A DNA stretch of 35,461 nucleotides from a virus: IMG/VR virus record IMGVR_UViG_3300035666_001650, positions 1 to 35,461 of that record. One strand, given 5' to 3'. The position numbers were made by a program, and so were the translations under genes. This document shows positions 1 through 7,332 of this stretch, piece after piece (the first letter of the stretch is position 1; the number at the start of each line of letters is the position of its first letter). The notes under the pieces were generated by a model, which was given only the letters and a program-made list of their open reading frames with translations, did not search any database and was not told where the DNA came from.

Positions 1-106
1 CGTCGTCTCCCCTCTCGTGGCGCACGGAACCGCCCGCCAAGGCCCGCTTGGTGGGCGTTTTCGTTTCCGGGGCCCGCGTCGGTCACGCGTGAGTCACGCC
101 GCATGT
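1..106. repeat. Terminal direct repeat, copy 1
   Basis: Bases 1-106 are identical to 34641-34746, and bases 1-96 are identical to 35366-35461, the last bases of the window. The shared block contains a Rho-independent terminator and the palindrome TCACGCGTGA (83-92). The simplest reading is that the window is a circular or circularly permuted molecule of about 35,365 bp and that copies 1 and 3 are the same locus read twice. A true terminal redundancy in the packaged DNA is the alternative. Confidence 0.95.
31..66 (+). terminator. Rho-independent terminator (copy 1)
   Basis: An 11-bp stem pairs CGCCCGCCAAG (31-41) with CTTGGTGGGCG (47-57), with one G-U pair and a 5-nt loop, followed by TTTTCGTTT (58-66). 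This is a textbook intrinsic terminator. On the circular molecule it ends transcription of the small gene at 35014-35322 and isolates the non-coding region that follows. Confidence 0.9.
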
Positions 107-138
107 CACGCGTGACGTCGGTCGTGACGCGCTCCGAT

Positions 139-193
139 TGTCACGGTTCGGTCATCCGTCGGTCATGGTTGAGTCATGGATTGGTCACGGAAC
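139..193. repeat. Five-copy 11-bp iteron array
   Basis: Five imperfect tandem 11-mers lie head to tail from base 139: TGTCACGGTTC, GGTCATCCGTC, GGTCATGGTTG, AGTCATGGATT and GGTCACGGAAC. The core GTCA begins at 140, 151, 162, 173 and 184, exactly one helical turn apart. Further GTCA cores at 82, 93 and 105 and two TCACGCGTGA palindromes (83-92, 106-115) extend the cluster upstream at 11-12 bp spacing. Such phasing places bound protein on one face of the helix. A replication origin, a packaging-initiation site or a cooperative operator are all possible. The binding protein is unknown; the ribbon-helix-helix-like product at 1806-2120 is one candidate by inference only. Confidence 0.75.
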
Positions 194-918
194 GGCGCGT
201 CAGCGATGACGAAACCGTGACTGTGCACACCGCGCGTGAGCGTGTCATCGCTCGAGTGCTGGCCGTCATCCGGTCGGCGGGGTCCCTCCGACCCAGCGGA
301 TTCCTCGCAGCTGCGTCACGGCGCTCCCGACCGGTCGGGAGGCAGACTCGCGGGTCCCGCACGCCCGTACCCCGCTGGGACCGCGAATAGCGGCACGCGG
401 GTGCCCTGCTCGCCGCGTCTCGCCCTACGCATCGTCATGGGGGCGGCCTCGCGCCGAGAGGGAAGCCGGGACCCCTGGCGGTGGACCGCCACGGGACGAT
501 GGCCGTCAGGGCCGCCGACACAGGGAGAGGGATGCGAGTCAGAGCCGGGGAGCGACCGGCGACACGCGGCGTCGGACGACGCTCCTGGACGATGCCGCGG
601 GCCGGGTCTCCATGGAGCTCGACGGCACGGCCGGGTCAGGGGCCTCGCCGGGCGGGCGGCGTGGTGTCTGGTCACGGTGGCCAGTGCAGATCGCCACGAC
701 GCGGATCGCTGGTCTGCGGATACGGCGCGTGCGCGCTTCGCTCGCCGCCTCGCGCGACCTCGCCTCGCGCCAGCCGTAGGGACCGCGACCGGGCAGCCGT
801 GGCCGGCCAACCGTGCTTGGAGCAGGTCGCTTCGCGGCCAACGGGTCACTGGCCGAAGGGAAAACATGAGGCGTCTCGGACACTTCGGCGAAAGTTGGAA
901 AAATCGACCGTCCGGGCC
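194..918. other. Long non-coding region upstream of the first promoter
   Basis: About 700 bases hold no convincing gene. Open frames on both strands read as arginine/proline-rich protein without a ribosome-binding site or recognisable motif. One local inverted repeat is visible near 348-389, where CGCGGGTCCC can pair with GGGACCGCG with a bulged G. Together with the iteron array and the flanking terminator and promoter, this is a good place for an origin or packaging signal, but no specific function is shown. Confidence 0.5.
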
Positions 919-947
919 TTGCGTTTCTCGTCGCGACGAATAATAAT
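919..947 (+). promoter_or_regulatory. Sigma70-like promoter with palindromic operator (P1)
   Basis: TTGCGT (919-924) and AATAAT (942-947) are separated by 17 bp. The palindrome CGTCGCGACG (929-938) lies in the spacer, where a bound repressor would block polymerase. The same -35, spacer length, -10 and a TGTCGCGACA core recur in the promoters at 34302-34330 and 34939-34967. P1 probably drives the small-protein genes and perhaps the structural operon. The -35 and -10 are inferred from resemblance to consensus. Confidence 0.7.
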
Positions 948-960
948 CTCCTCAAGACGA

Positions 961-975
961 CGGGCACGGAGCCCG
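961..975 (+). promoter_or_regulatory. 5' leader hairpin (copy 1)
   Basis: CGGGC pairs with GCCCG around the loop ACGGA, just upstream of the AGGAGAG ribosome-binding site at 981-987. Leaders of the two downstream modules (34339-34357 and 34976-34994) present the same ACGGAG sequence in a loop closed by different stem bases. This suggests a conserved RNA element acting on translation or stability. Confidence 0.5.
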
Positions 976-993
976 ACGCGAGGAGAGACGACG

Positions 994-1284
994 ATGCCGA
1001 TGTACACCGTGACGATCGAAGGCCGCGACGTGACCCCCCGGACGCTGCGCGTGCGCGTGACCGAGGAGCAGGTCGAGGAGCGCATGCTCGGCGTGGACGA
1101 GTGGAAGCGCAGCGCCGTGGCCGAGAACATCGCGCGCGACCGTGCCTGCGTGCGCGTGTGGGGCCGGGGCTGTCGATGGGCGCACAGCGGTCAGGGTGTC
1201 GCGCACCGCGGCCAGGTGTGGGCGCCCGGTAAGACGGGTGGCGAGGACGCTCGCACGGGCGTGATCACGATGCGGGTCGAGTGA
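994..1284 (+). CDS. Small hypothetical protein, first gene after P1
   Basis: The product has 96 residues and is not recognised. The start at 994 is chosen because AGGAGAG lies 6 nt upstream and because 16 bases of this initiation region recur exactly at 1381-1396. The N-terminal half (MYTVTIEGRDVTPRTLRVRV) alternates hydrophobic and polar residues like a beta hairpin. A charged helical stretch follows (about residues 29-50), then a glycine-rich tail ending in a hydrophobic strand. No membrane segment is visible. As the first gene behind an operator-controlled promoter it may be expressed early or under repressor control; that is inference. Confidence 0.7.
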   Translation: MPMYTVTIEGRDVTPRTLRVRVTEEQVEERMLGVDEWKRSAVAENIARDRACVRVWGRGCRWAHSGQGVAHRGQVWAPGKTGGEDARTGVITMRVE

Positions 1285-1393
1285 CCCACCACGATCCTCC
1301 GCCCACGCGGAGATGCGCGCCCCGAGAGGATCGCGCCGGCTCGCTACCGGCAGGGCGCATCGCGGCACAGGGCCGCACGAAGGAGAGACGACG
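1285..1393 (+). other. Structured leader between the first two small genes
   Basis: This 109-base gap has competing pairings. CTCCGC (1297-1302) pairs with GCGGAG (1307-1312) over a 4-nt loop. CGATCCTC (1292-1299) pairs with GAGGATCG (1326-1333) and shares bases 1297-1299 with the first stem. GCCGG/CCGGC forms a third hairpin near 1336-1352. It ends in the AGGAGAG ribosome-binding site of the next gene. No promoter or U-run is apparent, so it may be a translational control or mRNA-stability leader. Confidence 0.4.
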
Positions 1394-1621
1394 ATGGCGA
1401 CGGGATACCTCGAGATCGGACCGGCCGACGTGGCCGGCTACGTCCAGGGCACGCTGCGATCGGAGCGGACCGGCCGAGCGCTCGTGAGTCACGGGCAGCC
1501 GGCGCAGACGTGCCTCTACCCCACTGAGCACGGGATGGAGCACGCCGAGCGCCGGATCTACGAGACGGCGGTACTCTGGCACCGATGGCGCGTGACCCGC
1601 GTCGTCCTGAGGGGCGTGTGA
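1394..1621 (+). CDS. Small hypothetical protein
   Basis: The product has 75 residues and matches no family I recognise. Its start is supported by an AGGAGAG site and a 16-base initiation region identical to that of the gene at 994. It begins with an alternating stretch (MATGYLEIGPADVAGYVQGT) and is rich in Arg and Tyr afterwards, with no Cys pairs or membrane span. The stop shares one base with the next start (TGATG), so the two are probably translationally coupled. It may belong to the same early set as the 994 gene. Confidence 0.65.
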   Translation: MATGYLEIGPADVAGYVQGTLRSERTGRALVSHGQPAQTCLYPTEHGMEHAERRIYETAVLWHRWRVTRVVLRGV

Positions 1622-1809
1622 TGACCGACCGCATGCAGCGCGCGCAGGCCGCCTACGACGCGGCCGAGCCGGATGACACGGAGTGGGTCGAGTGCCCCGA
1701 GTGCGGCGGCTCGGGAGGCGTCTCGGCGTGCGACTCGGAGGGCGAGTTCCTCGGGGAGTGCCCACGGTGCGGAGGCACGGGCGAGGTGCGGCAGGAGGGC
1801 GAGTCATGA
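1621..1809 (+). CDS. DnaJ-type CxxCxGxG zinc-binding miniprotein
   Basis: This 62-residue product carries two CxxC knuckles of the DnaJ central-domain type, CPECGGSGG (about residues 24-32) and CPRCGGTG (about 47-54). They are spaced to hold one zinc ion. No J domain is present, so it is not a chaperone; free-standing knuckles of this kind are common among small phage proteins. The ATG at 1621 overlaps the previous stop by one base and follows a GAGGGG motif. The stop overlaps the next start as ATGA. A protein- or nucleic-acid-binding role is inference. Confidence 0.75.
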   Translation: MTDRMQRAQAAYDAAEPDDTEWVECPECGGSGGVSACDSEGEFLGECPRCGGTGEVRQEGES

Positions 1810-2120
1810 CAACGTGCAAGGCATGCGGCGGCGAGTACGTGGCCGGAGAGCGATGCCCCGCCCGAGGCGACGAGGTGCACACGCGCGGCCGTGGGCGGCC
1901 CCAGGCGGGCGCGAGCGACCTCCGGGCCACCGAACTACGGGTCAGGCTCTCCCCGGCCGAGTGGGCCGACGTGGGGGAGCTTGCGCGCCTCACAGGGCAG
2001 ACGGCGAGCACGGCGGTCCGGGCGGCCGTGACGCGGGCGCTGAGGGCTGCTCGAGCGAGGGCGGCGCGGGTGACGCCGGTCACGTGGGATGCGCTCGACA
2101 GAGTGCAGCCGACCGAGTAG
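1806..2120 (+). CDS. Ribbon-helix-helix-like DNA-binding protein with N-terminal CxxC
   Basis: The product has 104 residues. It opens with a half zinc ribbon (CKACGG and a later Cys) and a basic linker (RGRGRPQ). Then comes a segment like ribbon-helix-helix regulators: strand TELRVRLS (about residues 42-49), helix AEWADVGELARLTG and helix TASTAVRAAVTRAL. Such dimers bind short repeats about one helical turn apart, so the 11-bp array at 139-193 is a plausible target; this is inference. The start forms an ATGA overlap with the upstream stop. No other regulator is encoded in the first 20 kb. Confidence 0.65.
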   Translation: MTTCKACGGEYVAGERCPARGDEVHTRGRGRPQAGASDLRATELRVRLSPAEWADVGELARLTGQTASTAVRAAVTRALRAARARAARVTPVTWDALDRVQPTE

Positions 2121-2129
2121 AGTCGGGGG

Positions 2130-2303
2130 ATGGAGCGGACGGCGCACCTGGACCCCGGCGACTGGCGGGCCGATCTCGTGGACGGGCATTCTCTGACGCG
2201 GGTGTCCGTGCGAGCGCGGTCCGTCGTCGTGCGTGAGGTCGCGCGCGATGGGCGGGTCACGCTCGTCTGGCGGTGCAGGTGGGATGCGGAGGGCGAGGAG
2301 TGA
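2130..2303 (+). CDS. Small basic hypothetical protein
   Basis: The frame encodes 57 residues beginning MERTAHLDPGDW. The start lies 9 bp after the previous stop, behind a run of five G that can serve as ribosome-binding site. The stop forms a GTGA overlap with the likely small-terminase gene. The middle of the protein alternates Val and Arg (RVSVRARSVVVREVARDG), as in a beta sheet. Tight packing with both neighbours is the main reason to call it. Confidence 0.6.
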   Translation: MERTAHLDPGDWRADLVDGHSLTRVSVRARSVVVREVARDGRVTLVWRCRWDAEGEE

Positions 2304-2734
2304 GCGAGAAGAACCACACCTCGCGCGCGCGCAAGTGGAACCGCTGGCAGGACCACGCGCAAGCCATCGCCGCGCACATCGAGGGAGGCTCACCGTTCGA
2401 GCCGGCGTGCGTGCTTGAGGGCGTGAGCTTCGAGGCCGTCCGAGACGCGCTCGCGCGTCAGGACCCCGACGCGGACTGCATCGCGCGCGCTCGTGCGTCG
2501 CTTGAGATCCAGCTGGCTCGCGAGGCTCGCGAGCACGCGCGCGCAGGAACTCCGCTCGCAAGCTCGGCCGGATGGATGCTCGAGCGCATCGCACCGAAGC
2601 GGTGGCACCTCCCGTCGAAGGTCGAGGTCTCCGGCCCCGAGGGCGGCCCCGTCGTGAGCGAGCAGAAGATCGCGACCGAGGCCGAGCTGATGGCGCGCCT
2701 TGAGGCGCTCCGCGCGAAGCTGGGTGCGCCGTGA
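2300..2734 (+). CDS. terS: Probable terminase small subunit
   Basis: A 144-residue protein starting at GTG 2300, which overlaps the previous stop (GTGA). An N-terminal basic helical region (RARKWNRWQDHAQAIAAHI) is followed by a helix-turn-helix-like segment. The C-terminal half reads LERIAPKRWHLPSKVEVSGPEGGPVVSEQ, a pattern I associate with small terminases and terminase-linked DNA-binding proteins. The final helix may form the oligomerisation region. Small terminases recognise phage DNA and load the large subunit. The large subunit lies 1.2 kb downstream, separated by four small genes, which is further than usual. The assignment rests on pattern and context. Confidence 0.6.
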   Translation: MSEKNHTSRARKWNRWQDHAQAIAAHIEGGSPFEPACVLEGVSFEAVRDALARQDPDADCIARARASLEIQLAREAREHARAGTPLASSAGWMLERIAPKRWHLPSKVEVSGPEGGPVVSEQKIATEAELMARLEALRAKLGAP

Positions 2735-3033
2735 CGTGGATCATCCGATGCGCCGGATGCGGCGCCGAAACCGACCACCTGCGCACGCCGACAACCCCGG
2801 AAGGCTGGGGTCTTGACGAAGAGATCGGGCGCCACGTGTGCCCCGCCTGCAACGTGCGCGGCGCGGAGGAGAAGCTCCGCGCTCGCATGCGAGCGATGGA
2901 GGCCGAGCGCGACGCGATGCGCCACGAGCTCGCAGAGATGCGCGCCGAGTTCGAGCGCGAGCGGGTGCGCCGCGGGGCCGCCGAGGGCGCGCTCTACAAG
3001 GTCGTGCGCGAGCGCAGTTCGGACGGCAAGTGA
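2731..3033 (+). CDS. Zinc-ribbon plus coiled-coil protein
   Basis: A 100-residue protein. CAGCG (residues 7-11) and CPAC (about 37-40) form a four-cysteine zinc ribbon. The remainder (about 45-93) is a long charged helix with heptad character (LRARMRAMEAERDAMRHELA). The start is GTG 2731, in a GTGA overlap with the upstream stop. This architecture is common in phage accessory proteins and suggests a dimeric nucleic-acid or protein adaptor. Its place between the small and large terminase genes could mean a packaging accessory role, but nothing in the sequence proves it. Confidence 0.7.
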   Translation: MTWIIRCAGCGAETDHLRTPTTPEGWGLDEEIGRHVCPACNVRGAEEKLRARMRAMEAERDAMRHELAEMRAEFERERVRRGAAEGALYKVVRERSSDGK

Positions 3034-3485
3034 TCACGCTCCGCGACATGCGCGAGAGTGACCGGGCCTACGTGCTCTCCACGTGGGTCGAGAGCGAGGA
3101 AGAGCACACCGCGCTTCCGGGCGGTCGCGATCGCACGTTCGACGCGCTGCGGGCGAAGGCGGGGCGTCTGCTCGCGCGCTCGCGCGTGCTCGTCGCGGCG
3201 CCCGTGGACGATGCGATCACGGTGCTCGCGTGGCTGTGCGTCGATGCGCACGAGCCCGTCGTGCACTACGCCTACACGCGCCGCGCGGTGCGTCGCAGCG
3301 GCCTACAGCGCGACCTCGTGCGCGCGGCAGGCATCGAGGGCAAGATCAAAGCGTCATGCCGGGCACCGAAGCGCCCGGATCAGCGCGTGCACCACGATCC
3401 CGTGCTGGGGTGGATGCTCGCAGTCATGGAGCCACATGTCCGAGAAGACCGAGAAGCCGCAGCCACCGAAGCGCGAGATCAGTGA
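3030..3485 (+). CDS. GNAT-like N-acyltransferase-fold protein
   Basis: A 151-residue protein starting at GTG 3030 (GTGA overlap). The N-terminus (ITLRDMRESDRAYVLSTW) resembles the first strand and helix of GNAT acetyltransferases. VVHYAYTRRAVRRSGLQRDL (about residues 77-96) resembles their acetyl-CoA strand and pyrophosphate loop, though the usual R/Q-x-x-G-x-G/A loop is degenerate. Phages with T7-like virions often carry a divergent GNAT-like protein near the terminase or internal virion genes. Acetyltransferase activity is therefore uncertain. The 3' end overlaps the next gene by 50 bp in another frame. Confidence 0.5.
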   Translation: MITLRDMRESDRAYVLSTWVESEEEHTALPGGRDRTFDALRAKAGRLLARSRVLVAAPVDDAITVLAWLCVDAHEPVVHYAYTRRAVRRSGLQRDLVRAAGIEGKIKASCRAPKRPDQRVHHDPVLGWMLAVMEPHVREDREAAATEARDQ

Positions 3486-3702
3486 ACCGATCTCCCGCGT
3501 GGAGTTCACCACGCCGATCCGCTTCCCCGACGAACATCGCTCGACGCTCACAGCGTGGACGCGCGAGATGCACATGGAGCGCGCCATCGCGGAGTTCGGG
3601 CCGGCCGGGTCCATCGTGCTCCGAGGCATCCGAGGCGCGACGGTGATCCCCGCGGGCACGTTGCGCGTGGTCGAGTGCTTCGTGGAGCCGAAGGCCGAAT
3701 GA
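3436..3702 (+). CDS. Small hypothetical protein overlapping the GNAT-like gene
   Basis: The product has 88 residues. The first ATG of its frame in the right place is 3436, inside the previous gene, giving a 50-base overlap, unusually long for this genome. Residues 1-20 are a Lys/Pro/Glu-rich linker (MSEKTEKPQPPKREISEP). The remainder looks like a compact alpha/beta fold ending in a strand-rich segment (GATVIPAGTLRVVECFVEP). The stop forms an ATGA overlap with the next gene. No later in-frame start leaves a sensible protein, so I keep 3436. Function is unknown. Confidence 0.6.
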   Translation: MSEKTEKPQPPKREISEPISRVEFTTPIRFPDEHRSTLTAWTREMHMERAIAEFGPAGSIVLRGIRGATVIPAGTLRVVECFVEPKAE

Positions 3703-3959
3703 CCTCCGCGCCGCGGTGGCTCGACGTGCCCGGTGCGGCCGAGCAGATAGATCGGCTGTGGGCTGCGCGGAGCGCCGAGCGGCTGTCGTGGCCCGGCTTC
3801 GCCCTCGCTTCGTCGGCCGTGGTCTGCCGGAGCGAGTCCGCGCTCGTCGCGCACCACGTCGGGCTCGGTGACTACGAGACGGCGGCGCGCGCGCTCACGT
3901 CGATGGAGATCGCGGGGGCGAAGATTGCTCGCGACCTCGCGCGGTGGATCTCGTCGTGA
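3699..3959 (+). CDS. Small helical hypothetical protein upstream of terL
   Basis: The product has 86 residues and is mostly helical (AAEQIDRLWAARSAERLSW, then alanine-rich helices such as YETAARALTSMEIAGAKIAR). The start at 3699 makes an ATGA overlap with the upstream stop. The stop makes a GTGA overlap with the large-terminase start. Placement immediately before the large terminase would suit a packaging component. The domain I would expect of a small terminase is instead seen in the 2300 gene, so which of the two fills that role is open. Confidence 0.6.
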   Translation: MTSAPRWLDVPGAAEQIDRLWAARSAERLSWPGFALASSAVVCRSESALVAHHVGLGDYETAARALTSMEIAGAKIARDLARWISS

Positions 3960-5407
3960 CCGACCTCCGCGCGCTGGCCGACGAGGTGGAGGCGCTCGAG
4001 CGCGCTCTACGCGACGTGCGCCCGTGCGCGGTGCTCGACCGCGTGCCCTACTGCCCGCACGCGCCGACCGATCCGCAACGCAGGTTCTTGGAGCTCGACA
4101 CGCGCGAAGCGTTCTACGGCGGTGCCGCGGGCGGCGGGAAGTCCGACGCGCTGCTGATGGCGGCGTTGCAGTTCGCCGACCGGCCGGGCTACTCGGCGCT
4201 CCTGCTGAGGCGGACGTTCCCCGACTTGCGGCAGCCTGGCGCCCTCATGGACCGCCTAGCGAAGTGGCTCGCGCCGACGGGCGCGACGTGGCGCGAGATC
4301 GATCGGCGCTGGACGTTCCCGTCGGGCGCGACGATCACGTTCGGGTACGCGGAGAGCCTTGCCGACATCGAACGCGCCTACCAGGGCGCCGAGTATCAGT
4401 TAGTGGGCATCGACGAGCTCGGCCAGTGGCGCGAGCCGGAGTACCTCTACCTGCTCTCGCGCGTGCGTCGGCGCGAAGGCTCTCGCGTCCCGCTCCGCAT
4501 GCGCGCCGCTGGCAACCCTGGAGGCATCGGTCACGCGTGGGTCAAGCGCCGCTTCGTCGCGGCGCCGGACGCCTCGAGGCCGTTCGTGCCCGCGAAGCTC
4601 GACGACAACCCGCACCTTGATCGCGCGCAGTACGAGGGCAACCTCGCGCTCCTCGACTCGCGCACGCGCGCGCAGCTGCGCGAAGGGTCTTGGGAAGACG
4701 TTGTTGCGGGGCGCGTGTACTTCGGATTCAGCAGGTCTCGCAACGTGCGCTCCGGCCTCCCGAGCGTCGGTCGCGCGCGCTGGCACTACGTGTTGGCCGT
4801 CGATCTCGGCGCGAGCGAAGAGAAGCCAACGACGGCGTTCGTCGTGCTCGCGTGGGCGGACACCGCGCGCACGGTCTACGTGGTGCGCTCGTGGACGATG
4901 GCGAGCGGCTCGCCGCAGCGCACGAGCGACGAGATCGCGCGCACGCGCGACGTGTACCCGATCGAGCGCATCATCGTGGACGCTGGCGCCCTCGGCGCGG
5001 GCTATCTGCGCGACTTCCAGCGCAGATTCGGCGAGGCCGCTCGAGCAGCGGAGAAGCGGGACAAGGCCGGCGCGCGGCGACTGATCAACGGCGAGCTGGA
5101 GCGCGCGGCGCTCGTGCTGATCGAGGGTCAGCATCGCAGCGCCGAGACGGTCGACGGCGAGGAGCGCCACCTCGTGTGGGAGTTGGAGTCGCTGCGCTAC
5201 GACTCCGACGGCCTCGACGCCGACCCGAGCTTTCCGGACCACCTCACGGACGCGCTTCTGTACGGGTGGCGTGAGTGCTACGCGTGGGCTGCTACGCTGC
5301 CGCCCGGCCCCCCGACGACCGACGAGCGCGCCGAACGTCTCGAGGCCGAGCTTGAAGAGGCCCGCATCCGTACGCTCTCCGCGTACGACGAAGACGAGGA
5401 CTGGTGA
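3956..5407 (+). CDS. terL: Terminase large subunit
   Basis: The 483-residue DNA-packaging motor couples ATP hydrolysis to translocation of DNA into the procapsid and cuts concatemers. The ATPase domain shows a Walker A loop GGAAGGGKS (about residues 55-63), Walker B LVGIDE (149-154) and the coupling-motif-like GNP (186-188). The C-terminal RNase H-like nuclease shows acidic residues in VDLGA (Asp about 283), IIVDAGALG (about 342) and DHLTDALLYGW (about 428-432). Length is normal for the family. The start GTG 3956 is preferred over in-frame GTG 3944 because it makes the GTGA overlap typical here. The portal gene follows with the same overlap. Confidence 0.95.
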   Translation: MTDLRALADEVEALERALRDVRPCAVLDRVPYCPHAPTDPQRRFLELDTREAFYGGAAGGGKSDALLMAALQFADRPGYSALLLRRTFPDLRQPGALMDRLAKWLAPTGATWREIDRRWTFPSGATITFGYAESLADIERAYQGAEYQLVGIDELGQWREPEYLYLLSRVRRREGSRVPLRMRAAGNPGGIGHAWVKRRFVAAPDASRPFVPAKLDDNPHLDRAQYEGNLALLDSRTRAQLREGSWEDVVAGRVYFGFSRSRNVRSGLPSVGRARWHYVLAVDLGASEEKPTTAFVVLAWADTARTVYVVRSWTMASGSPQRTSDEIARTRDVYPIERIIVDAGALGAGYLRDFQRRFGEAARAAEKRDKAGARRLINGELERAALVLIEGQHRSAETVDGEERHLVWELESLRYDSDGLDADPSFPDHLTDALLYGWRECYAWAATLPPGPPTTDERAERLEAELEEARIRTLSAYDEDEDW

Positions 5408-7332
5408 TCATGGAACCGCGAACTCCGTGGTGGGAAGAGCCGAAGAACAGTGATGCGGTCGCGTGTGAGATGACGCAGGTTGTCCGACAGATCCGCTCGC
5501 AGAGCTACCACCAGCGCCACGTGACGCGCGCGCTGTCGCACCGCTCGCTCTACGAGAACATGAGCGACACGCTCTCGACGCAGACAGCAGCGGTCGACGC
5601 GGCGATCCTCGATCGCGCCGTCGCGACGCTGGCGCAGCCGAGGTTGACGTTCAACGTGCTCCGCAGCGTCGTCGACACCGCGCAAGCTCTTGTCGGCGCT
5701 CGGCAGCGGCCGAAACCGACCTTCCTCACGAGCGGCGCGCGCTTCTCGGAGCGAGACCGCACGTTGCGCGCGAACCGGCTCCTCGAGGCCGTGTTTCGCG
5801 ACGGTCGCGCGAACGAGGCGGCGCTCCGCGCGTTCCGCGATGCGTGCATCGACGAGTGTGGCTTCGTGCACGTCTACTCGCACGAGGGCCGCGTGCACTT
5901 CGAGCGTGTCGACGCGCTCTCGATCGTCGTGTCGGCCATCGAGGGCCGCAACGAGAAGCCCCGCACGATGTACCGCGCCGACATCGTCGATCGCGGCGTG
6001 CTGATGAAGCGGTTTGAGATCAGCCCGCGCAGCAAGCTCGGTCGCATGATCCTCGAGGCCAAGCCCATCTCGTGGGAGCCCGGCGATCCGCCAGAGCTCC
6101 GCGAAGAGGGCGCGAGCGCGGCCGACGTGATCCGCGTGTATGAGGCGTGGCGCCTGCCGTCGTGCTCGAGCGACGACGAGGACGACGTGATGCGCTACGC
6201 AGGGCGCCACGTGCTCTGCACCGAAGACGCGGTGATCTGTGATGAGCCGTGGACGCGCGACCGCTTCCCGATCGCCGTGTTTCGCTGGGCCTCGCGCACG
6301 CAAGGCTTCTGGGGCTACTCGCTCGCCGAAGAGGTCGCCGCGCTCCAGGGCGAGATCACCTACACGCTCCAGCGCATCCGCCGCGCGCTCAACCGCGTCG
6401 CGGTGCCGCGCGTGTTCGTCGAGAAGGGCAGCAACCCAAGCGCGATCAAGATGGACAGGACCATCGGCCAGATCATCGAGTACAGCGGCACGCAGCCGCC
6501 CGTGGTCGACGTGCCAACGGCAGTGGGCCCGGAGTGGTTCAACTTCTTCGGCCAGCTGGTGCAGCAGTCCTACGACCTGCCCGGCGTCTCGCGCATGTCG
6601 GCCACGTCGCAGAAGCCCGCGGGCCTATCGAGCGGCGAGGCGCTGCGCGAGTACAACGATCTGGCCGCGGACCGCGCCATGAGCGTCTCGCGCGCGTTCG
6701 AAGCGTTCCACGTCGAGCTCGCGCATCTGACGGTCGACGCGCTCGCAGATGACGACGACGCAGCGAAGCGAGAGCACATCGTCGAGGAGTCGCGCACGAG
6801 CACGTCAGGCGTCGCGTGGCGAGACGTCCAGCTCGACCGCGACCGCTACATCATCGCGGCGCACCCGACGTCGATGCTCGCGCGCGACTTCGCAGCGCGG
6901 AAGCAGCAGGTCGCGGAGATGGTGGAGGCTGGCTTGATCGAGCGTGATCAGGCGCGTCGACTGCTCGAGCTTCCCGACATCGACCGCGAGCTCGATCTCG
7001 TGTCCGCGGGGCGCACCGTGGTCGAGAAGGAGATCGACGAGATGATGCGCGAGGGCGTCTACATCGCGCCGGACCCGTTCCACGATCTCGCGTACGCCGT
7101 GCGCCTCGCCGCGCAGACGGTCGCGCTCGAGACGCGACTCGGCACCGACCCCGACTCGCCGGGGATGGAGTGCGTGCGGCAGTACGGCGAGGCCGCGCGA
7201 GAGATGCTCGCCGCGTCGATGCCGAAGCCCGAGGCCGCGCCCGCGCCGATGGCGCCACCGGGCGCACCACCCGAGATGATGTCCCCTGACGCGATGCCCG
7301 CGGGCCAGGGTGCAGGAGGAATGATCCAGTGA
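5404..7332 (+). CDS. Portal protein
   Basis: A 642-residue dodecameric portal (or 640 from ATG 5410) forming the DNA channel at one capsid vertex. The N-terminal half has a helical region followed by a beta-rich wing. The middle carries the typical helix-rich core (WGYSLAEEVAALQGEITYTL) and the clip/stem region with LPGVSRMSATSQKPAGLSSG, a motif pattern seen in T7-like and P22-like portals. The C-terminal roughly 30 residues are Pro/Ala/Met-rich. GTG 5404 overlaps the terminase stop. Position between terminase and scaffold is the standard morphogenetic order. Confidence 0.9.
   Translation: MIMEPRTPWWEEPKNSDAVACEMTQVVRQIRSQSYHQRHVTRALSHRSLYENMSDTLSTQTAAVDAAILDRAVATLAQPRLTFNVLRSVVDTAQALVGARQRPKPTFLTSGARFSERDRTLRANRLLEAVFRDGRANEAALRAFRDACIDECGFVHVYSHEGRVHFERVDALSIVVSAIEGRNEKPRTMYRADIVDRGVLMKRFEISPRSKLGRMILEAKPISWEPGDPPELREEGASAADVIRVYEAWRLPSCSSDDEDDVMRYAGRHVLCTEDAVICDEPWTRDRFPIAVFRWASRTQGFWGYSLAEEVAALQGEITYTLQRIRRALNRVAVPRVFVEKGSNPSAIKMDRTIGQIIEYSGTQPPVVDVPTAVGPEWFNFFGQLVQQSYDLPGVSRMSATSQKPAGLSSGEALREYNDLAADRAMSVSRAFEAFHVELAHLTVDALADDDDAAKREHIVEESRTSTSGVAWRDVQLDRDRYIIAAHPTSMLARDFAARKQQVAEMVEAGLIERDQARRLLELPDIDRELDLVSAGRTVVEKEIDEMMREGVYIAPDPFHDLAYAVRLAAQTVALETRLGTDPDSPGMECVRQYGEAAREMLAASMPKPEAAPAPMAPPGAPPEMMSPDAMPAGQGAGGMIQ

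Noticed and set aside
236-943. A 235-codon plus-strand frame and overlapping minus-strand frames in the leading region
   Set aside because: They have no ribosome-binding site, are Arg/Gly/Pro-rich as expected of random frames in G+C-rich DNA, and overlap the promoter and iteron structures.
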